The notes beneath the pieces are model-generated. The model made no database searches and had not been told where the DNA came from. It worked only from the letters and a program-made list of their open reading frames with translations. The position numbers and the translations under genes were made by a program. Of a stretch of DNA of 64,000 nt, positions 21,846 to 32,747 are shown one piece after another. Within the stretch, counting starts at the first letter, position 1, and each line of letters begins with the position of its first letter. Source of the DNA: Cryptomeria japonica (lineage: Eukaryota; Streptophyta; Pinopsida; Cupressales; Cupressaceae); contig NC_081410.1 in NCBI RefSeq assembly GCF_030272615.1, forward strand, positions 140,280,849 to 140,344,848. The letters run 5' to 3'.

Positions 21846-23040
21846 TGTAGCGTCATGAAATTGTGACCCCCACAATTTCAACTACATTTTAGGTCCTCAC
21901 CTAGGCGACAACATCTCATCTCTTAGTAGAGACTCCTCTTTGCACCTTCACCCTAAGTTCCTCTTGTTTTAGCCCTAAGACTGCCTCAGGACCCTATCCA
22001 GACCCCAAGATAGGGTAGGACAGGGGCGTGGTGCCCCTATCCCCCCCCTCTTAAGGTGGCCCCAAGATAGGTCCCTCCGGCCCTATCTGCATTTTAGGAT
22101 TTCAAACCTCCCAGATGTCAGCCCTTGGTGAGGTGAATTAATTCTCTAAGGCATGGATAAAAGGGAGCTTGTCTTCTCATTTGCATATAGGTGAATTACA
22201 CAATATACATGAATATACAAAATACATGATAGGCAAAATTCAAGCAAAAGGTCTTCATCAAGCATTCAAGTCTTCAATTATTCATGAAGTCTTCTTCTTC
22301 ATGTGTCTTCATCATTCATCCATTGGAGAAACATTACAAAATTCATTTGGAAGAATGTGTTTGTGTTAGGGTTTTATCATGTTACATGCCATTGCATACA
22401 ACATTTGTGATTACATTCAAGAATCAAAGCTATCATCATCAATCAATTGTAGATCTACAAGGTATACATTTCTATCATTTACATTTAAGCATTTGCAATT
22501 ACTTTCTTTCAAGGTTGATTCCTCTACCAAGGTTTGACTGGGGGAAACCCTTATCCACAACCCTTCTTCCCTTCTTTTATGTGTGTAGGTTGTAGGTACG
22601 CAACTGTAATTGCAGGTTTGGACTCCATTTACAGAGAAAGAAAAACCCTATTTGACACACAAATTTTTTGGAGGACCGTGTGCACTTTCAACATGGTCCC
22701 AATGAATTTTCTCCAAATTTGTAGGGCAAATCCATATCAATCTGAATATCTTAGATCTGAAATTATAGTGCAATCCCAAACTGGTAGCTCCTCACATCCA
22801 TTTTATCTCTCTTTTCTACATAGTCAACAAATCAATATATCTATTTGCAAAAGAGTGCAAACCACATTCCAATTCTTGAAATCCATTTGGAATTCATATT
22901 TTTGTCCCCCTTGGATTTGGATCTAGTGGATTCAAGCCCCTCTTTTGAATGTAAAGTTTCTCCCAAGTGAAAATCATCCTTGTGCCTTCCTTTCTCTCTC
23001 CTAGGTGGGGAGTCACTAGGGTTCAATTTTCCACTTTACA
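21846..23040 (+). repeat. 3' LTR of H (1195 bp)
   Basis: Runs from TGTAGCGTCATGAAATTGTG to CCACTTTACA; its last ~280 bp are repeated at 16026-16305. GAAAG (23041-23045) would be the right target duplication; its left partner is in the deleted part. The ORFs at 22169-22926 are inside the LTR and have no recognisable content. Confidence 0.88.
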
Positions 23041-24740
23041 GAAAGATATTCACTTAATTCACTAGATTGATGCATCACCAGCATCTTAGTTGATCTTGTG
23101 CAAGGGTACAACACCTAATCTACCTCTGAGATATTCAAAGGTTGTCTTAAGTAAAGGTTTAGTGAATATATCTGCTAATTGCTCTTTGATAGACACATAC
23201 TCCATTCTTACTTTCTTCTCCTGTACTCTTTCCTTCAGAAAGTGATACTTCAACTCAATGTGCTTTGTTCTTGCATGTTGATTTTTTCAAAATTAATAGC
23301 ACTAGTGTTATCACAATGAATAGTCACTGGTTCAGACATGTCTTCCTTAAAACCTTCCAAAATATGTTTCATCCATATAGCCCGAGTACAATTCATTGAT
23401 GCTGCCACATATTCTACTTCAGCTATAGATTGTGAAATACAAGATTGTTTCTTGCTTATCTAGGACACCAATCTTTCTCCTAAAAAGAAATCTCCACCAA
23501 TTGTTCTTTTTCGATCATCAACATTTCCATCCCAGTCTGCATCTATGAAAACTTTTAAAGAAAAATTATCATTGTAAGGATACCATAAACCATAATCAAT
23601 TGTTCCTTTCAAATACCTAAATATCCTTTTTGCCGCTACCATGTGTGTCTCCTTAGGATATTTCTTAAATCTTGCAACCAATCCAACAACATGTGCAATG
23701 TCTAGTCTACTGTGAACAACACAATGTAACTCTCAAATCATAGACTTGTATTCTTTCTCATCCACAAATGGTGAATCATCTTGTTTTGAAAATTTATAAC
23801 TAGCCACCATTGGAGTACCAACCAGTTTACAATCTTCCATGCCAAAAGTTTTCAAGACTTCTTTTACATACTTAGTTTGGTAGATAAATATTCCATTCTC
23901 CAGTTGTTGAATCTATAAACCAATAAATAATTTTACCTCACCGATAAGAGACATTTCAAATTCTTTCTTCATTTCATCTGCAAAAGAAATACACATGTCA
24001 TCATTTCCACCAAATATTATATCATCAACAAAAACTTCAGCAAGTAACATTTTGTCTCCATTAGTCTTCAAATATATGTTACTGTCTTCATTGGTTCTTC
24101 AGAATCCTATCTTCATCAGATGTGCATGCAATCTTTCAAACCATGCTCTGGGAGCTTGATTCAACCCATATAGTGCTTTGTGTAGTTTGCAAACCATATT
24201 TTCATCTTCACTCAATGCAAAACCATCCGGTTGTTCAATATATACTTCTTCTTCAAGGATACCATTCAAAAAAGATGATTTAACATCCATCTAATATACC
24301 TTAAATCCTTTAAAAGCAACAAAGGCAAGCAACATTCTAACACCTTCAAGTCTTTTCATCAGTGCAAAGGTTTCACCATAGTCTTCACCTTCTTCTTGTG
24401 CATACCCTTTGCAAACCAACCTCGCCTTGTTTCTAACAACATAACCATCCTCATTAAGTTTGTTTCTAAATACCCATTTTATCCCAATATCATTTTGTCT
24501 TCCGGTCTAGGAACAAGAGACAATGTATTGTTCTTCTCAGTCTGGTCAAGTTATTCATTCATTACATTCAACTAGTCTTCATCTTTCAAAGTTTCTCTAA
24601 TAGTCTTTGGCTCAATAGTTGAAATCAGACAAGCACTTTCTCTAATCTTTCTTCTTGTTTGAACTCCAGAATTCTTATCTCCTATTATCTTATCAACAGA
24701 GTGATTTAACTTCACATATCTGGGTATAACCAGTTCTGGT
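23041..24740 (-). pseudogene. Copia G reverse transcriptase and RNase H
   Basis: RNase H (23041-23700) shows VFIDADWDGNVDDRKRTIGG and upstream KRIFRYLKGTIDYGLWYP. RT shows MDVKSSFLNGILEEEVYIEQ (24099-24290), YGLNQAPRAWFERL and a catalytic FVDD near 24020-24040, in frames broken by stops (QMDVKSSF is preceded by a stop). The upstream end near 24700 has the linker to integrase. The sequence is more decayed than element A. Confidence 0.9.
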
Positions 24741-25675
24741 ATAGAAGTATCTTCATGTTCTTCACAATACCTAGTAAACTCAACATAAGTAAATTCCCCA
24801 CTCTAGTCAGATCTTAAGCACTTCAGATTCTTGCTAGTTTCCTTTTCAACTAGGGCTTTAAAGATCTTGAATTTGCTGAATGCCTCTGATTTCTCCTTCA
24901 AGAAATTTACCCACATCATCCTTAAAAAATCATCAGTGAAAATCATAAAATACTTATCACCATATAAACTTCTAGTCCTCATAGGACCACATAGATCAGT
25001 ATGCACTAAATTAAGAATATGCTTTGAAGAAAAATATTTACTCTTAAAAGATGTCAAAGTCATCTTACCCATCTGACAATCTTTGCATAACACATTATCC
25101 GGTTTAACAAGTTGGGTCATACCTCTCACCATACTTGATTTGCTGACCTTTATCGAGTTATCAAAGTTGACATGACAAAACCTTTTGTACAACCAGCTAT
25201 CTTCAATTTTAGCCACATAAAAAAACTATTCACATTAGCATTCAGATGAAAAAGGTTACCTCTAGTCTATTTACCATTAGCTATCAAATCTCCATTGCAT
25301 CCCATGATCCAACACATTCCTTTTTTAAACTCAAGGTGATATCCTTTATCAGTTAGTTGTCCAACACTCAACAAGTTATGTTTTAAACCTTCAACCCAAT
25401 AAACATCATTTGAATTACTCTTACAATTCAGTGAAATAGATCCTTTACCTTTTACCATGCAGGGTGAGTTATTACCAAATCTTACAACACCACCATCAAA
25501 CTCTTTAAGAGATATGAATTTGTTCTTATCACTGGTCATGTGATGTGAACCACTACTATTTATTATCCACTCATCACTAGAGTCAAATTGAGATACAAAG
25601 CCTTTTCATCAGTAGGATCTTCCTTCACAACAACAAAGATAATCTCCTCATTGTCATTGTTGTTCACCAAATCTA
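24741..25675 (-). pseudogene. Copia G protease and integrase, internally deleted
   Basis: The integrase core has CKDCQMGKMTLTSFKSK, LVHTDLCGPMRTRSLYGDKY and ETSKNLKCLRSD. Around 24760-24790 the reading jumps from a FTRYCEEH segment straight to the linker before RT, so the integrase C-terminal half, including the catalytic E, is deleted. Upstream (25267-25539) is the GAG-pre-integrase region with MTSDKNKFISLKEFDGG and LKHNLLSVGQL. The protease triad reads N-S-S instead of D-S-G near 25550. The region ends at insert I. Confidence 0.88.
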
Positions 25676-27497
25676 GTTAACCCAAGTTCACCTACAAATC
25701 AATCTATGAGAAAGCCAATCTCAATCAATGAAACACTTTAGAGCTTGGACAACATAACATAGGATCCTAATGATCCTCCTACACTTCAAGTTCTGCTAGA
25801 CCTAGGGGGGGACACCCTTTGATGCACTGAATCAAACTCATTTACCCACACATGACAACATCAATAAAGCGGATAGATCATTTCACAAGCTCAACAAGTT
25901 AGGAAACACTACAATTTGGCTAGATATATATAAATGATAGATGAAATAGAGCTTAGAATGAATGGAACACAAACCCCTAAACATAAAGGGAAATAGATTT
26001 TTCTTTAAATTTGTAAATCTGAAAGTATCCCCAAATCTTTCAAAGCCCAGTACCTTGTCCATTGGGCATGGAGTCACACACAGAACTGCAAAATGCAAAA
26101 CATAGCTGCAAATTTGTTTTCGTTACAAGATATTCCTACATCAATACCTTATACTAATGCATTACTTAATTCATTCACAAAATTATCAAATCTTGGATAC
26201 ATATTCCATCATTTATGACTGATTACATAATTTAAAACCTTCATTGAAGGATACGTACAAACAGTCACAAGAATCTCCTAGAAATGACAAATTCCATCCT
26301 CCTCGAGGATTCAATTTGTAACAATGAAATACATGCCTAGAGATAATATTGTGTGAAATTTACTCATGCCTGACACAAGTAAGACCTCCAACTAGAAAAA
26401 AACATCTCCAATACTGCAATGTAATCTCTATACTCTAAACAAGAACCAAAGAGTTTTACAAACTTGGGTCAAGAAATTCAGAACTGGAAGCCATGAAATC
26501 TGGAGCATTTTTCTCCAAAATTCTGGAACCCTTACAAATGAGAAGAAATGGGAAGATGAAGGAGAGGGAAAAAGATCAGATTTCATCAGAACAAGCCATG
26601 TGTCTTATTTCCCTAATTGAATTTCATTTCCTTCTTGTGGAAACTGCTCTTGAAATATCTGATTTTTGTTGAAACAAACTTCATAACTACATTCCTCATT
26701 CCGAGAGCTTTCTGGTGATATATAATACTTGCATTTGGCCAAAAGTTAACCTCTGAGGCAAATTAATCATTTTTATGCAGGCCATCATTAAATTTTTGGA
26801 TTTTTCCTATAGTTGAAACTATGCAATTTAACTTTAATTTTTCACCATTTTCTGGCCTGCGATTTGCTAGGAGGGTCCACTGGGTGCCACTTGGGATGAC
26901 ACCTCATCTATCCACCACTTGTCCACCTCATCATCGCCACTAGACTACTCCATCATCACCACCTATACGCCATGTCATCTTTCACCATTTCACGATGGTT
27001 AATGGGAGTGTATCTTCAGCTTGCAAAACAACGTCAACTGTTAGATCTCGATGAACCTGCATGATCATTAACCATCCCCTTTTCTGCACGTGCTTTTTGC
27101 CACTTCATGATGGCTAATCCTCAAGCAACCTCAACTTGTGAAACTGCGCACACCGTCGATCTGAGCAACTTCAGCTTGCGAAACTGCGTGCACCGTTGAT
27201 CTACTGCAAACTTGCTCACCAGTTAAGTCACCCTATCACTGCAAAATTTGCCTCGGGAACCATGCCCACATGGGGTCCACCTAGTCACCACTTGGCCTCC
27301 TTGGTCACCTTGGAAAATGTGCCCACGCACGTGGGGTCCTCCTGGGTGCCCAACCGACACCATCCATCAAAAGTCCTTGAGGCTTTGACACTATGTTTGT
27401 GTGGAGTGTTTCTTTTAAATATCAAATACTCCCATTCCCCAGCGAATGTGGGATAATGCTCTGCCTGGGACTGTGCATTTTGAAAGAGTTTTAATGG

Positions 27498-28180
27498 CTG
27501 CCAAATGCATTTGTCTGAAGAATTTTCATTGTTTGAAACTTTTGAAACTCTCACGCCAGGGAAGGATGCTAGCAGAGGTCGATGGATACTAAACTTTACA
27601 CCTGCCAAATGAATTTGCTATAGTTTTTAAAATCTATTCACCATGCCACGCAAGAGAAGGGGGAAAATCAATTTTAAACCTGCCATCATTGCATTGGCTT
27701 GAAAAGTTTCTACAGCCTTTTCACCATTACACTCCACACAGGGAGGATTCAGCATGGAGATACACATACTGATTGCATTGCTTTGAATTTTTCTAAAGTC
27801 TTCTCCAATACCCATCGCCTTCCATTGCATGTATTTGTTTGGAGTTTAATGATGCTCCTTCACTTTGTGTGCCACACAGAGGGAGAATGGACCTGCTAAT
27901 TGCATTAATTTGGGAGTTTTACTACCCATTAAACTTCCTTCTCCAGCTCACTTGCCTCGCAGAAGCTCACGGTAGGGAGGAGGGGACTGCCAACTTGCAT
28001 TTACTGGAATTTTTCATGTTGCCTCTTCTCCATTGTGCAGGTGGTTTATGCTTGCCAGATGCGATTTGATGAAAGGTTTTCTTGTGGCTCTTTTACTATG
28101 CCACTCACCACAACAAGGGAGATGGGGAGGCACGTTAGGGGGGTTTTGACTGGCATTCATTTGCTTGAGAGCTTCTGCAA
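27498..28180 (+). repeat. Degenerate tandem array in insert I
   Basis: A recurring head, CTGCCAAATGCATTTG or close variants, appears at about 27498, 27602, 27680, 27769, 27893, 27987, 28051 and 28150. Each is followed by a TTTTC/CCTTTTC stretch and an AGGGAGGA-like purine segment. Unit length varies from ~64 to ~124 bp, so it is old. Short ORFs that run across it are chance. Confidence 0.65.
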
Positions 28181-28400
28181 CCTTCCAAACACCATACAAT
28201 CCTTATTACAAATCACCACTCCTCCAACCACGCTGCCCAAGTATATATTTTGATGAAGAATAATGGAATCTATGATTGCTGAAATTATAATTGTCAATGG
28301 AATGAATGTAGTAGAAAATAAAGGCCCCTTTATCCTTATACATACTTCTTGAAAATAATATGCAATTCCTGAACCCACTACTCCAGAGTAAAATTTAATC
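28160..28400 (-). pseudogene. Fragment of an EamA/WAT1-type (nodulin MtN21-like) transporter gene
   Basis: On the minus strand, YSGVVGSGIAYYFQEVCIRI followed by KGPLFSTTFIPL and then LHQNIYLGSVVGGVVI matches the last part of plant WAT1/UMAMIT transporters: the Y-S-G-(I/V)-V-G-(S/T)-G-(I/L)-A-Y-Y start of a membrane segment, the K-G-P-(L/V)-F motif and the Y-L-G-S-(V/I)-(V/I)-G end. Those proteins export amino acids or auxin-related molecules across membranes. Only the C-terminal ~65 residues are present. After GGVVI the family-like reading continues in another frame, so there is a frameshift. The ORF reaches up to 28570 through histidine/serine-rich sequence unlike the family, probably intron or unrelated. 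A captured, dead gene piece. Confidence 0.75.
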
Positions 28401-29705
28401 ATATCACTATTACTATCATGAGAGGTAGAAGCATTTGAAGAATGATGATGGTGATGTGAAGACCAAGGCATGGGAAGCTGCATTGCCATGAAATAAGAAT
28501 AGTTCACCATAAAATTTAATGCACGGGCATGAGCCAAGTCGGGCCGACTAAATTTTTTTTTTTTTTTCATGCGACTGACCTTTGAAATGCCTCATGAACC
28601 TTAAACATACCTCTGGAATCAATCGACACCATTTTCAGATCATCAAATTGAGTTTTGCAACTTTCAGGCGCCTGCGCCACATTTTTGCATTTAATCACAA
28701 AGATGTAATTTTCAAACTGGTCAAAACATCTTTCTGGACTTCACCAACTAATAGGCGTGTACTCTGATATACAAACATAAACTCTACCAATAGGTTTCTC
28801 AAGATGAATCTCGAGTGAAGAAATATTAATGGTCAAAGATGACCAACTGGCTTTGTCGACACTGTGGACCTGATGAAGTCAATGCCCAAGGAACTTATGA
28901 TGCCTTTCTTAAAAATATTAAACGATCTCTGTAGACCATAAAATCTGAGGCATATATATCTTGAAGTACATATCAAAACTTAGAATGCTCAGTTCGACCA
29001 AAAGGATGACTGGGTGCAAATGGTGCGCTCATGAAAATAGATATTTAAACTGATACGACAATGAAAGTATGAAACACTAAATAAGGTGGCTCAATAAACC
29101 CTTTTGAAAACTGATCAAACGGATTGGCAGGAGCTTAAAATTTGAAACATAGCTTGTCTTTTATATCAGCAATAGGCTGGAAAAAAAATTCTGACATGAC
29201 ATTCACCGGGGCATCTTTTACAAATGTGAAAAGTGAGGCTCTGACTAGGGATGAAACATGGACTTGTGCAAACCATAAACTGCGAACGGATTGAGCTTGC
29301 TAAACTAAGCAAATGGATTCATAAAGGCTTGAAATTTTGCACGGAGGCACAATTTTATGCATAGAATTCAATCCACTTTTAATTTAATCATGACGATCAA
29401 CCAGCCAAAAGTTATAGGCGCTCAAAGTAGGCTACTCAATAAAATCTATATTTGCACCTAACATGCACTTTCAGCTCACCTCTTGAAATGGGTACCTGAT
29501 CAACTGATCCAAACTAAAATCTGAAAGTTGCAACACACTGCATAGGCCAAATGAAAGGTGTAAGACACATTTCCCAAGCTTTACCCTTTGAAAATCAATT
29601 GGCGCCATTTTACCCTCTCTCTAACTAGGCCATTCAAACTGACTCATTTGGAAATACAGAGTAAAATTTTGAAATGGGCCTCTCAAATTCACTCAAATTT
29701 TATGA

Positions 29706-30656
29706 GTCCCAATAGTCATCATCTTCAAATTCCTCATCTGTCACACCTTCATCAACTACAACATAGCATTGTTTCTTCCATTTTCCTTTATATTTCCTAA
29801 AGTGGTGCTTACTATCAATGTTAGGGCAATTTGAAGCAATATATCCAATCTTATTGCAAGAGAAACACTTAAGAGGTAGTTTACCTTTATATTTACCAGT
29901 GCCTCTTGGAAGTCTCTTAGCCTAAAGAGCTTCAAACTCCATCAAATGGTCTTCATCATCATTATCTCCTCTGCTACCACCATGACTAGATCTACAGTCA
30001 TAACTGTGACATACATCTTTCCCTTTTCTCACAGGTGTACTGGTTACAGATGCTTTAAAAGATGATTCAAATGCCTTAGAAATACTATTATAAAAACTAT
30101 TTAATTCAAATGTAGTCAATTTACAAATAAGTGAATCAATAGTGACCTTATCATTACTTACTGACCTTAACTCTTGAATAGCAGAAACTATGATTGCATA
30201 GACAAGTAAAAGAGTTCTAAGCATCCTAATTACAACAATATCATCTTCAATCTTTCCTCCAACCTCTTTAATCCTTTGTCCATACTTAGCTATATTTTCA
30301 CCTTCTACCATTCTCATATCATCTCATTTGCCTCTAAGACTCTCTTCCTTAGCTTTTTGAACATGTTTGTCACCACCATAGATTAGTTCTAATTTCTCCC
30401 AAACTTCAAATGCAGTTTCTTATCCATGTACATCAATATATCCAGTATCAGATAGTGCACTTACAATGTCTTCCAGTGTTTGATTGTTATCTTGCTGCTC
30501 CTTAAGCTAATCTAGAGTTAGAGGACCAGTAGGGGGTACATATTTAGTAGTAACATGTTGCCAAAACTGAGAACCCATACCTTTGATATAAATCTTCATT
30601 TTGTCTTTCCATATTGTGTAGTTGTCCTTAGTAAACTTTGGACCCTCCTTCATCAT
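29706..30656 (-). pseudogene. Copia G gag
   Basis: Starts near 30656 with KFTKDNYTIWKDKMKIYIKG, the usual copia gag opening. It continues with LIYGGDKHVQKAKEESLRGK and MRMVEGENIAKYGQRIKEVG (29922-30317). The C-terminal knuckle reads CFSCNKIGYIASNC, with the zinc-binding histidine changed to tyrosine. Several in-frame stops. The reading is cut at insert I. Confidence 0.9.
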
Positions 30657-30710
30657 TTTCCTCCAGATCTTTTCCTCAAGCGGTTAAGCTTCTGCACATA
30701 GACAACCAAT

Positions 30711-30722
30711 GCTTTGATACCA
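30711..30722 (-). other. Primer binding site of copia G, at the very end of the insertion
   Basis: On the minus strand TGGTATCAAAGC. Normally an LTR follows within two bases; here LTR B resumes with the AATAC duplicate (30722-30726), which shares its first base with the primer site. Element G therefore has no 5' LTR. Confidence 0.85.
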
Positions 30723-31374
30723 ATACCTTGTGATCTACAGCTGTCAGGATTATATTCTCTATTGAAGCCGACATGGTGAAAAGTTAGAAGGTTATTTAAG
30801 GAGATCCTTTCAGCAATGGATTAAACATGTTATGGTATGTGATTTTGGTTGTAAATCTTTCAGAGATTAATGATATGCTCTTTGGTCAGTGAAAGGAAGT
30901 GTTTGTGTGCATTTTCACATGCACAGTGTAAACTGGTCAAAGTTAGAGCATCAACAAAACTACTACACGGTGAGGGTTAATAGAGCTTAAACCAAAACTT
31001 ATCCACCATGGTTAGATGCATATTATGAGTTCATTTTTGTTTGTAATCATCTTGTAGTACTGTGTAAGTTAGTGAGACTTCTATTTGAGAACTAAGCTCT
31101 AGGCAGTTGACCTGATTGCATGTGCAATACCCTCCATGTAATATCTGTATACCTTGATCAAGTATATAGATATTGTGGGTATCAACCCCACCATGGTTTT
31201 TTCCTTTGCAGGGTTTTCCACGTATAAATATTGGTGTTATGGTGTTGCTTCTTTATGTGTTATTTGGTATATGCACTTTAATTTTATTTACTATTAACTA
31301 GTTTATAAGCTATAAGTTCAAATCTAACATTACCGGTAGAACACTAATTCACCCCCCTCCCCACCCTCTCAGTA
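30722..31374 (+). repeat. 5' LTR of B, second piece
   Basis: Aligns to the intact 3' LTR of B from about 43694 to the pyrimidine tract and CTCTCAGT. The last ~25 bp of the LTR and any primer binding site are missing; gag-like sequence follows directly, so a small deletion removed that junction. Confidence 0.9.
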
Positions 31375-31398
31375 TTTGAAAGATTTCATTTGTTCAAG

Positions 31399-32330
31399 CT
31401 AAGAAGAAGGAATTCTATGATCAATTGCAAAATCAAAATAGTGATGAGGAAGATGCTATGAAGGATCAATGTCCGAAACTCTCTCAGGGGAACACTATCT
31501 TGAAGAATGAAATGAAAGCCCTAACCATGAGAATGTGGAAGGACATTGAAAAAAGAAAGAAAAATGAAGAAAATATAGCTCAAGCATTGAAGGACAGATC
31601 TGATGAATGCAACAAACTGATACATGAGAATGGCATGTTGAAACTTGAGCTGACCCAGTCCCAGAATAATGAACAAGAACTTGAGAGACAGATTATAATC
31701 ATGAGAGATGACTTAGTCATTGCAAATGAATACAAGGACAAGTTCAAAGACAATTTTGCAAAACTTGACGAATTACTGAAGAGTTGAGGAGATGCTAATG
31801 ACATGAGAGGTCTTGGTTATGAAGAAGGAGAAAGCTCAGACATTGCACAACAAGATCAATCATCCGGTCAGAAGTAGAATCATGCCAACAATCGAAACTA
31901 GAAATCACCGGTAAGACAACCTAATGCTCACAAATTCAATGGTATATGCTTTGTTTGTAATAAATATGGTCATATAGCAAGTTAGTGTAGAAATAGGAAT
32001 AATCAGAACAATGCATCATTCACTGGTGTTGGAAATGTAAGATGTCATGCATGTAGTAGATTTGGACATATGGCTAAGCAATGTAGATCAAAAGGAAATC
32101 AAGGAAATCAAGGGTTTAGCAAAGAAACTCAGAAGAATAATATTGTTTGTGATGCATGCAACAAGATTGGACATATTGCTAAGTACTGTAGAAGTAAGAA
32201 CCCATTGGTAACTAATGGAAATGCAAATGAGAAAGAAAAGGCAAAGGTGGAAGACTTCAGAAAACAACATGAGAAAACATGGGTAAGAAGATCAGATCAC
32301 AACCGACACAACACTCGGTAGAATCATCAT
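31399..32330 (+). pseudogene. Gag-like ORF of B: coiled coil and three CCHC knuckles
   Basis: The first part (31425-31787) is a charged, heptad-like helix region: DIEKRKKNEENIAQALKDRS, then LKLELTQSQNNEQELERQ. After a TGA comes RGLGYEEGESS, and then three zinc knuckles, CFVCNKYGHIAS followed by a stop and C, CHACSRFGHMAKQC and CDACNKIGHIAKYC (about 31950-32200). Long coiled-coil gag with a GLGYE segment and several knuckles is typical of Sirevirus-type copia gag. The N-terminal capsid part is missing with the LTR end. No protease follows. Confidence 0.8.
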
Positions 32331-32747
32331 GTGTTGCACCGACAATAGGAACAACCGGTAACTAAGGCACTCTGCTTTAGGGGTAGGAAAATCATTGAAG
32401 ATCATACAAATACCCTGGATTGGATCTGTAGTTAGAAAATTCTAATTACAGATGGATACTTAGGCAATTTCAAGTGTTTATCAAAACATACTCGCAGACT
32501 ATGTGGCCTAGTAAAAATTCTTGGTAGCATTTATGATAGTGAAAAATTAGGGTTAATGGCGATAAAAAGGGAAAGTTAAGTTATTTTCTTCACACAACGA
32601 TCAAGCATTTAGAAGAGAGATTTCCAGAGTGATTCAGAGTCTAAGGTGATTTGTGCAAGCACTTTCTCTCGTAAGCAATCTCATCTCCTGACAATATCTT
32701 AAGGTATTTTCCATTTATAGAAACCCTAGTTTCAGTATCCACATATC
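32331..32747 (+). other. B intergenic stretch, leader-like
   Basis: Stop-rich sequence between gag and the long ORF. The last ~150 bp (AAACCCTAGTTTCAGTATCC just before the ATG) read like a plant 5' leader. No other feature seen. Confidence 0.4.

Larger units (their letters stand above)
16026..23040 (+). mobile_element. Non-autonomous Ty3/gypsy-type element H
   Basis: Direct repeats, about 280 bp at 16026-16305 and the last part of 21846-23040, mark the two LTRs; the left one has lost its first ~900 bp. The right LTR starts TGTAGCGTCATG after a purine tract and ends CCACTTTACA. After removing the solo LTR, the internal ~4 kb has one gag/protease-like ORF with a G-patch, a short follow-on ORF and long spacer sequence, with no RT, RNase H or integrase. 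It sits just downstream of the copia G pol stop. Confidence 0.82.
25676..29705. mobile_element. Insert I: unclassified 4-kb insertion between gag and protease of G
   Basis: Copia G breaks off after the protease leader near 25676 and resumes with the gag tail near 29706, in the order expected for one element, so this block is inserted. I find no LTR direct repeat, no terminal inverted repeat, no LINE or polymerase ORF, and only a doubtful 4-of-5 target match (CCAAA/CCAAT). Contents: 25676-27400 AT-rich and featureless apart from a GC-richer patch near 26870-27360; a degenerate tandem array (27498-28180); a transporter gene fragment (28160-28400); a T15 run at 28553-28567; and 28600-29700 without ORFs of note. 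It could be a DNA transposon or Helitron that captured a gene piece, with its ends worn away. Confidence 0.6.
15201..30721 (-). mobile_element. Ty1/copia element G inserted in the LTR of B
   Basis: A minus-strand copia in pieces: remnant of 3' LTR (15201-16025), [gypsy H], RNase H and RT (23041-24740), integrase and protease (24741-25675), [insert I], gag (29706-30656) and primer site. The flanking AATAC duplicates and the intact B LTR for comparison fix both ends exactly. At the 5' end there is no LTR: the element stops at its primer binding site and LTR B resumes. The rest of its 3' LTR, its polypurine tract and most of gypsy H's left LTR were lost in a deletion around 16025. Confidence 0.88.

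Noticed and set aside
22169-22926. Overlapping plus-strand ORFs of 66-130 codons
   Set aside because: All lie inside the 3' LTR of H and show no coding signal.
28157-28570. 137-codon minus ORF as a complete small transporter
   Set aside because: Only the last membrane segments of the WAT1 family are present, a frameshift follows, and the N-terminal half is unrelated low-complexity sequence.
25676-29705. Insert I as a Helitron
   Set aside because: The left edge has TC and CTAG-like bases, but insertion between A and T with a 3' CTRR and hairpin could not be shown at either end.
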